A DNA stretch of 64,000 bases from Bacillota bacterium (GTDB lineage: Bacteria > Bacillota > UBA4882 > UBA8346): NCBI GenBank assembly GCA_023410535.1, contig JAEYPR010000019.1, forward strand, positions 1-64,000, read 5' to 3'. Below the pieces are notes generated by a model. The model saw nothing but the letters and a program-made list of their open reading frames with translations. It did no database searches and was not told the DNA's origin. Every line of letters begins with the position of its first letter. Within the stretch, counting starts at the first letter, position 1. Of the stretch, positions 58,755 to 64,000 are shown in pieces. The position numbers and the translations under genes were made by a program.

Positions 58755-59123
58755 CTTCATTAATTTCATGGCTTGCACCCATGTATCGCGCAGATTCGTT
58801 GCTAGTCCCAATATTTCGATTAAGATTTCTTTATCCTTATGTAAATTCGCTTCGACTAACCGCCGGTGCATATAATCATATAGCATCTCAAATTGTCCAG
58901 CGATCTCGTATTTATGATCCAGCGTCGCCAAGAACTCGACAATAATGTCTTGTGCCTTGACCATATTCTCATGGGCTTTTGACATATCCCGAGCGTCAAT
59001 GGCACGTTGCGCTTGCATTATAAACCGAATCAAACCATTATAAAGCATTAAAGTCAATTCGCTGGGATTGGCGGTGGTAACCGAATTCTCACGATACGCA
59101 TTATAAGCCTTGTTTAAAGCCAT
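58743..59123 (-). CDS. fliS: flagellin export chaperone FliS
   Basis: 126 residues from ATG 59123, preceded by AGGGGGG; a longer frame lacks such a site. The N-terminus NKAYNAYRENSVTTANPSEL and LMLYNGLIRFI are typical of FliS, a four-helix bundle that binds the C-terminus of flagellin in the cytoplasm and stops it from polymerising. It is the last gene of the flagellar set, after fliD, as in many Bacillota. Confidence 0.96.
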   Translation of the reverse strand: MALNKAYNAYRENSVTTANPSELTLMLYNGLIRFIMQAQRAIDARDMSKAHENMVKAQDIIVEFLATLDHKYEIAGQFEMLYDYMHRRLVEANLHKDKEILIEILGLATNLRDTWVQAMKLMKQPG

Positions 59124-59185
59124 AAGTTCAACCCCCCTATCATATATTTCCTTTGTTCGATATTGAAATAGATTCGAGTATTTGC

Positions 59186-59216
59186 CTTTCCCAGTCACGC
59201 TTTTAGAATGGGAAAG
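59186..59216. repeat. inverted repeat between fliS and the FliT-like gene
   Basis: CTTTCCCA (59186-59193) is mirrored by TGGGAAAG (59209-59216) with a 15-base loop. No T run follows on the minus strand. It may be an RNA-stability hairpin inside the operon. Confidence 0.35.
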
Positions 59217-59238
59217 CTGTCACAATTGTTCATTGAGT

Positions 59239-59667
59239 TCAGCGTCTTTTATCGGTAAAAGCTCCGGATACACTAACTTTTTGTAATGAATTATAGCCCG
59301 CGGTCCCTTTCTTGCCGATTTGAATCGCGGTAATCCGTTTCTGAACCGCTTGCTGCTCTTGCTGCAAGGTTTTCTGACTGATCTCATTAAACCGTTGAAT
59401 CTCTTCCAATATCTCTCGCAATCCGGTATTGTTCATATTGTATAGTTCCTGATATTCCCCGGTAGAATCATCATAAATCGTCCGTTTAAGAATGATCTCA
59501 TTTTTAGTGATCTCCTCAATACACAACGATTTTGACTCCATAATACTATGATACTCTAACGGATTTTCTGTAAAAGAAATTTCCGTCTGTTGTTGAAAAA
59601 GGACCAGCAGTTGCTCATAGAGAGACTTTTTACGCAATAATAATTCTTTGATAGGGTCACTATTCAT
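59239..59667 (-). CDS. FliT/FlgN-like flagellar chaperone candidate
   Basis: 142 residues, mostly helical and charged (LLLRKKSLYEQLLVLFQQQTE, IQRFNEISQKTLQQEQQAVQ). Size, helical pattern and place between fliD and fliS fit FliT, the chaperone for FliD in the cytoplasm. The C-terminal ~25 residues are less helical. ATG 59667 follows AGGAG. Sequence identity to FliT is low in this family, so the call rests on context. Confidence 0.6.
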   Translation of the reverse strand: MNSDPIKELLLRKKSLYEQLLVLFQQQTEISFTENPLEYHSIMESKSLCIEEITKNEIILKRTIYDDSTGEYQELYNMNNTGLREILEEIQRFNEISQKTLQQEQQAVQKRITAIQIGKKGTAGYNSLQKVSVSGAFTDKRR

Positions 59668-59691
59668 TGTGAACTATCTCCTTGCTTACCG

Positions 59692-62559
59692 TTAAGAGTT
59701 ATTGTTACCGAAGAAACTTTGAATTGCAGCCATCTGATTATTCATCTGACCGATTAAAGTATCCATCCGGTTATACATTGCATAGAGCCGGTCTTCTTCC
59801 GCACTCAGGCGATCCTCGGCAGTTGTAATCTGATCAGCCAATTGTATTAGTTGTTTTCCGATCATGTTCGTGGCGGAGACCGTTCCGGTTGAACCCGCTT
59901 GATCTTTGATGCGATTCATGGACTTTTGAACGGAGTTGTATAACTTGTGAAAAATACCTTCCGTCGCAGTATTCGTAGTACCATCCGGATTTAACCCACT
60001 ATTGGTAAGCAGCCGAATCACACCGTCCGGATCTTGCAATAAGGCCGTGGTCAATTTGTCTTTGTCCAAGTACAACTTGCCATTTTCTTGATAAGCACCT
60101 TCGCCCTTCGCAGTAGTAATCCCGATCTGGGCCAGACTATTCACCGTAGTTTTCACTGCAGCGCCATCATTAAATCCAAGTTGAGCCAAACCGCTATTGC
60201 TGGAGCCATTATTTAAAGTAACCCTAGTATTATTGGTGGTCAAGCTTAGTTGGTTACTGCCATTAACCGCAACCTGAATAGCGCCTTTTCCGAAGGTGGC
60301 GTCCAGTTTCTGCTGCATATCGGTGGCCAATTGACCGTATTCGCCGGAAGTATAGGCGCGTTCATCCAATTGAATTTCACGAGTCTGCGTACCATAAGTT
60401 ACTACGAAGCGGTTGGCGCCAACTAAATTAATCGTCCCTGAAAGCGGCGTGCCGCTGAACGAAGCTGTTGACGCTTGAATGCCCGCCAAATTGATACGCA
60501 TTTCTTGCAGACAGCCCGATAATATGCTGTCGTTATGCAATATGCCCTGTTTGGCTTTTTCTTCCCATTGTTTGATCTGGTCTTCCGACAAACTTTCACG
60601 TTGTTCATCGGTGAGCGGTTCATAATAATCATATTTCGAACCGGATACTTTCACTCTTGACTCAGTAACTTCCGCATTCATTGAGGCAATCACCGAATTG
60701 TACTTGTCGATGAACGCTTGAACTTTGTCGGTAATTCCAGCTGTATCCGCCGTCACGGCAATTGTAGCCATACCGACTCCGGTCAGATTAAAAGTAGTAT
60801 TATTGAGGGTAAAAGAGTTCCCTTTTTGTTGCGTTTCATAACCATTGATCGAAACAATAGCGTTTTTGCCACTAACTTCATTGGCTGGAATGATCCCCAT
60901 TACTTGACTTAAAAAATTATTGTTATCAACCAACTGAATGTCGGAACCGTCCGCATTCAGATCGCCGCTTTGATTGGAGGTTAACACTAATTTGTCTTTA
61001 TAACTATCGTAAAAGGCCGTGACACCCGCTGCTTGATTAGCGTTGATCGCCTTAACAATATCGTCCAGGGTATTGGAGACACTAAAGGTAAAGGATTGTC
61101 CATTGATGGCAAAACTAAATGTAGCGTTGCCGTTGGTCGGCGTATGGGAGTCAAAAAAATCGGAATTAAGAAAGTTATCTTTTTGACTATATAGTGAGAC
61201 TCCAGAATTAAGTCCGTTCTGACCGGAATTCGAAGACGCTCCATTATTAAAGCCCATCTCTTGTAAAAAATCTATTGTTGAAGCGGAAGCCAACTGAATT
61301 GTCAACGGCTTATTATCACTCGCTACGGTTTCAATACACAACTGATTATAGTTGGTAGCCGAGACCCGAACCTGATCTAAATTAAGATCCTGGGTTTTTA
61401 AAGCCCGAATCTGCGTCTCAATCTCCTGCGCCAATTCACTGATAGTATACCCACCGGCTTTTTCGGTCAACGTTACTTCTTGATAGGTACCATTACCGAT
61501 TGCAATTTTAAATTTCTTATTATTCGCATCGACAATTATCTTTTTGGAAGGGTCATCCACCAAGATTTTTCCGACCAAGCCTTTTGAAGTCTCTTGATTG
61601 TGCAAGCCCAAACTATTTAGCGTGCTTTCATTGGTAATAGAATAGTTTGACGTAGCATCCGGCTGAACATCCCAATCTTTATCTAATGTAACGGTTTGGG
61701 TCGCCGCATCATAACCAATTACCGTACGGGTCTGTCCTGCTCCTGTCCCGTTATTGATGGTCATTGTCATTCCAACATAGAAAGCATTGGTGCCGCTCGC
61801 CGAACTGTCGAGGGTCAACGTATTCACCCCGGCGTTAACGGCGGTTCCCGTTGTATTGGCGGAGCTATCGGAAATGTCATTGAAGACTAACGTATGATTG
61901 GTTCCGTTGCTAGACTTGCCAGTGTAAAAGACCAGTTCTTGATCCGTTGTCGTCTTAACCGAGACCGGAGTTGCAAAACCGGCGTTATTTAATTGAGTTT
62001 GGATCACTTTGGCCAAGTCTTCCAAAGACTTTCCACTGGCATCACCCGGCTTATATGTACCATAAGCGCTGGGAGGAATGGTAATTGTTTTGGCTACGCC
62101 ATCCACAACAAGCGAAAAAGTATTATGATTGGCGCCAAAAGTGGCCTCAGTGAGAAAGTTGCTCGTTACTGAAGCGCCCACAGTCAGTGATGAAGAACTA
62201 CTGTTCACTGCCGCGGTTGCCAATTGCGTCACATTCAAATTATAAGAACCGCTGGGCGAGTTCGGGGTGACAGTTGCCGAAACGGCTTGCGTGTTACTGC
62301 TCGTCGCCTTACGGGTATTGTACGTTGTTTCTAATTTCAAATTGAACAATAAGTCTTGCAGACTGGACAATGCGGTATTTTGCTGCCGGTAAGCATCTTG
62401 TTTCCAAAGTAATGTCTGCTCTTTTTGTTTGAGTTTGTTTAATGGCCCTTGTTTGGCTTTGAGCGTTTGAGAGATAATACTTTCAATGTCGAGCCCGGTT
62501 CCCAAACCGGTCACCCGATTGACATTCATAATGCTTGAACTGCTAGTGCTACTTGCCAT
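59692..62559 (-). CDS. fliD: flagellar filament cap protein FliD (long form)
   Basis: 955 residues from ATG 62559, which sits 9 bases after GGAGG. The FliD_N domain is visible at the start (VTGLGTGLDIESIISQTLKAKQGPLNKLKQKEQTLLWKQ in part, residues ~15-50) and the FliD_C domain near the end (DKVQAFIDKYNSVIASMNAEV; DRLYAMYNRMDTLIGQMNNQM). FliD usually has 450-700 residues; the extra length lies in the surface-exposed middle (~120-560), rich in Thr, Ser and Asn. FliD caps the filament and lets exported flagellin fold there. The large variable middle may act as an adhesin or be glycosylated. The next genes encode the FliT-like and FliS proteins. Confidence 0.95.
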   Translation of the reverse strand: MASSTSSSSIMNVNRVTGLGTGLDIESIISQTLKAKQGPLNKLKQKEQTLLWKQDAYRQQNTALSSLQDLLFNLKLETTYNTRKATSSNTQAVSATVTPNSPSGSYNLNVTQLATAAVNSSSSSLTVGASVTSNFLTEATFGANHNTFSLVVDGVAKTITIPPSAYGTYKPGDASGKSLEDLAKVIQTQLNNAGFATPVSVKTTTDQELVFYTGKSSNGTNHTLVFNDISDSSANTTGTAVNAGVNTLTLDSSASGTNAFYVGMTMTINNGTGAGQTRTVIGYDAATQTVTLDKDWDVQPDATSNYSITNESTLNSLGLHNQETSKGLVGKILVDDPSKKIIVDANNKKFKIAIGNGTYQEVTLTEKAGGYTISELAQEIETQIRALKTQDLNLDQVRVSATNYNQLCIETVASDNKPLTIQLASASTIDFLQEMGFNNGASSNSGQNGLNSGVSLYSQKDNFLNSDFFDSHTPTNGNATFSFAINGQSFTFSVSNTLDDIVKAINANQAAGVTAFYDSYKDKLVLTSNQSGDLNADGSDIQLVDNNNFLSQVMGIIPANEVSGKNAIVSINGYETQQKGNSFTLNNTTFNLTGVGMATIAVTADTAGITDKVQAFIDKYNSVIASMNAEVTESRVKVSGSKYDYYEPLTDEQRESLSEDQIKQWEEKAKQGILHNDSILSGCLQEMRINLAGIQASTASFSGTPLSGTINLVGANRFVVTYGTQTREIQLDERAYTSGEYGQLATDMQQKLDATFGKGAIQVAVNGSNQLSLTTNNTRVTLNNGSSNSGLAQLGFNDGAAVKTTVNSLAQIGITTAKGEGAYQENGKLYLDKDKLTTALLQDPDGVIRLLTNSGLNPDGTTNTATEGIFHKLYNSVQKSMNRIKDQAGSTGTVSATNMIGKQLIQLADQITTAEDRLSAEEDRLYAMYNRMDTLIGQMNNQMAAIQSFFGNNNS

Positions 62560-62677
62560 CCTCATCAACCTCCATCCCCTCGCTAATTTTAAGCAAGGGA
62601 ACCATTATCGATTCATAAAAACTCTCAAATCTACATCAACCTGCCCAGCTTACTCTGATAGCTGCTTGGATGATAAA

Positions 62678-63037
62678 TTACACTTTTTGATCCACAAAAA
62701 TGCCCCACATCTCGTACATCTTGGTTACCATTTGAACAATTTCTTCAGCAGGGATTTGTTTAAGTTTTTCACCGGTTTTGTTATCAATCACTTCAATGAT
62801 ATCGATACGCGTTGCCTTGTCCTCGTGGTATTTAAACCCGATATCGACTACATTCATCAATTCATTGGCAACCTCAACCGCATTGTTGATTTTTTTTTGT
62901 TTGGAGATCTGATCAGTGTTTTGATTGTCATAGGTCAATTTTAAATCTTGGTTATTCAAGCCGAATTCCTTAGGCAGCTTCCTTGCCGCAAGGGCTTGAT
63001 TGTTGGTGGAATCAGAAATGGGAGAAATTCGCATCAT
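62678..63037 (-). CDS. flaG: FlaG-family flagellar protein
   Basis: 119 residues from ATG 63037, 8 bases after AAGGAGG. The C-terminal half, KYHEDKATRIDIIEVIDN then GEKLKQIPAEEIVQMVTKMYE, is the FlaG domain. FlaG proteins affect filament length in other bacteria. The first ~50 residues are low in conservation. Located between a small unknown gene and fliD. Confidence 0.92.
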   Translation of the reverse strand: MMRISPISDSTNNQALAARKLPKEFGLNNQDLKLTYDNQNTDQISKQKKINNAVEVANELMNVVDIGFKYHEDKATRIDIIEVIDNKTGEKLKQIPAEEIVQMVTKMYEMWGIFVDQKV

Positions 63038-63140
63038 CCCCAACACCTCCTTGTTAAATAATTAATATTCCTTATTTATTTTCGGCAGATACCGCTCGAA
63101 GATTAAGAGAAATTTCCATAATTTATCGAAAAAACACTTA

Positions 63141-63491
63141 TTAATTGATAACTGTATTGGAGATCTTAAACTCAATTAAGGCAGCTGGCAGATCATAACG
63201 AAAAATAGAATGAATTTGAAGAGCATCATTTCTTTCCATCGCCTCCATCAACTCGGGGAGAAGTTTTTTAAAGCCGTTAAGCTGAATCTCGGTTAACATT
63301 CCAAATCGAACCAAACCTTCCGCGGTTTCATAAATCCAATTCAGCCCCTCGACGATGGCCGGTAAAACAATCTGTAACGGGACTAGCTCATTTTCTTGTA
63401 AATCGTCACAGATATGCCGAATCACACCTAACGTCTTATCCAAATAGTCATTATATCGTAAAACTGTCTGATTTAATTCATGTTTGGTCAC
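63141..63491 (-). CDS. small helical protein of the flagellar locus, function unknown
   Basis: 116 residues, predicted mainly helical, no membrane segment or signal peptide. I do not recognise the family. It starts at GTG 63491, with AGGA 10 bases upstream. It has regularly spaced hydrophobics (LNQTVLRYNDYLDKTLGVIRHI, partly) and the length of a secretion chaperone. Its place between flagellin and flaG, on the same strand, suggests a role in flagellar assembly or its control. Confidence 0.6.
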   Translation of the reverse strand: MTKHELNQTVLRYNDYLDKTLGVIRHICDDLQENELVPLQIVLPAIVEGLNWIYETAEGLVRFGMLTEIQLNGFKKLLPELMEAMERNDALQIHSIFRYDLPAALIEFKISNTVIN

Positions 63492-63588
63492 GATCCGTTC
63501 ATCCTTTCCCGGTGTAAAGTGCTGATGATTGATCTTCGGTTGTTTGAAACGAAACCTTTAATCGTCAACCAAGTCATGAAAACCAAAA

Positions 63589-63610
63589 GGCCCTTCCGTT
63601 AGGAAGGGCC
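63589..63610 (-). terminator. terminator of the flagellin gene
   Basis: GGCCCTTCC (63589-63597) pairs with GGAAGGGCC (63602-63610) around GTTA; on the minus strand TTTTGGTTTTC follows. It separates the flagellin message from the downstream genes. Confidence 0.88.
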
Positions 63611-63629
63611 CAGTTGGATTGGATTATGA

Positions 63630-64000
63630 TTAACCTTGTAATAATTGGAGTACGGATTGAGGTTTTTGATTGGCTTGAGCCAACATTGCTTGGCTGGCTT
63701 GGCTCAAGATGTTCATCTTGGTGTACTCCATCATCTCGGAAGCCATATCGACGTCGCGGATGCGGCTTTCAGATGCGGTCATGTTTTCGGAAGCAACACC
63801 TAAGTTGTTGATGGTATGCTCTAAACGGTTTTGAACAGCGCCGAGACTGGACCGTTGTGAAGAGACGCGGCTAATCGCTTTGTCGATAATGGTAGTTGCT
63901 TGAGCAGCGGATTTGCGGTCGGTGACCAAGATGCTGTCTACACCCAACGCAGCCGATCCCATATTACCAATTGAAGCATTCATGGTCTGACCTTCATTGG
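63630..64000 (-). CDS. flagellin, C-terminal part (5' end outside the window)
   Basis: The frame is open to the right edge, where it reads NEGQTMN, the usual flagellin sequence before the D0/D1 C-terminal helices. About 123 residues are visible, ending in LQLLQG. The segment NRLEHTINNLGVASENMTASESRIRDVDMA and MLAQANQKPQSVLQLL match the conserved flagellin C-terminal domain that lies inside the filament core and is bound by FliS. The ATG at 63983 is internal, not the start. Strong terminator downstream. Confidence 0.96.
   Translation of the reverse strand, partial: NEGQTMNASIGNMGSAALGVDSILVTDRKSAAQATTIIDKAISRVSSQRSSLGAVQNRLEHTINNLGVASENMTASESRIRDVDMASEMMEYTKMNILSQASQAMLAQANQKPQSVLQLLQG

Overview
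The window reads as chromosomal DNA of a flagellated, spore-forming member of the Bacillota. This rests on two CotS-type spore-coat genes, a FliS/FliD/FlaG/flagellin locus, sigma-A-like promoters in front of a 16S rRNA gene, and strong AGGAGG-type ribosome binding sites. I cannot name the genus from the sequence alone. G+C is moderate by eye.

Layout. (1) 1-480: the 5' end of a 16S rRNA gene on the minus strand, running off the left edge, with two tandem promoters. (2) 538-6869: two adjacent CotS-family genes, a divergent sugar kinase plus GT4 glycosyltransferase pair, a tRNA-Ala-like 3' fragment and a GT2 glycosyltransferase. (3) 7035-7315 and 50257-50517: two related arrays of DnaA-box nonamers (TTATNCACA) held in a strict 21-bp register; they bracket the next region. 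(4) 7448-8740: a CPA2-type cation/proton antiporter. (5) 8786-49180: a large minus-strand nonribosomal peptide/polyketide cluster of about 40 kb. (6) 49398-51333: a Myb/RsfA-like coiled-coil protein and a MarR/SMR efflux operon with a visible operator. (7) 51664-57824: a YpsC-type RNA methyltransferase and a complete livKHMGF amino-acid ABC importer. (8) 58267-64000: a cold-shock protein and a flagellar filament locus.

The biosynthetic cluster is the most interesting part. In transcription order it holds a Sfp-type phosphopantetheinyl transferase; a C-A-T-E module whose adenylation code reads DLTKIGEVGK (Asn); a membrane peptidase with a beta-lactamase-type domain plus three C-terminal helices (ClbP architecture); an ABC exporter and HlyD-type partner; a type II thioesterase; a free acyltransferase; an atypical KAS III; a methyltransferase; a PhpK-like B12/radical-SAM protein fused to half of a condensation domain; NRPS half-C-A-T; an HD-domain protein; C-T-half-C without an adenylation domain; a PKS-NRPS protein KS-DH-KR-ACP-C with no AT; half-C-A(Tyr)-T; C-A(Pro)-T-C-A-T ending in a BtrH-like domain; a discrete carrier protein; and a second, free BtrH-like protein. 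There is no thioesterase domain on the assembly line. The likely logic is a colibactin/xenocoumacin/zwittermicin-style prodrug: the chain starts with N-acyl-D-Asn, stays inactive in the cytoplasm, is exported and is then unmasked by the ClbP-like peptidase. The tail suggests chain release by acyl transfer through BtrH-like domains. Product structure, the condensation-domain subtypes and the role of the half-C domains are inference.
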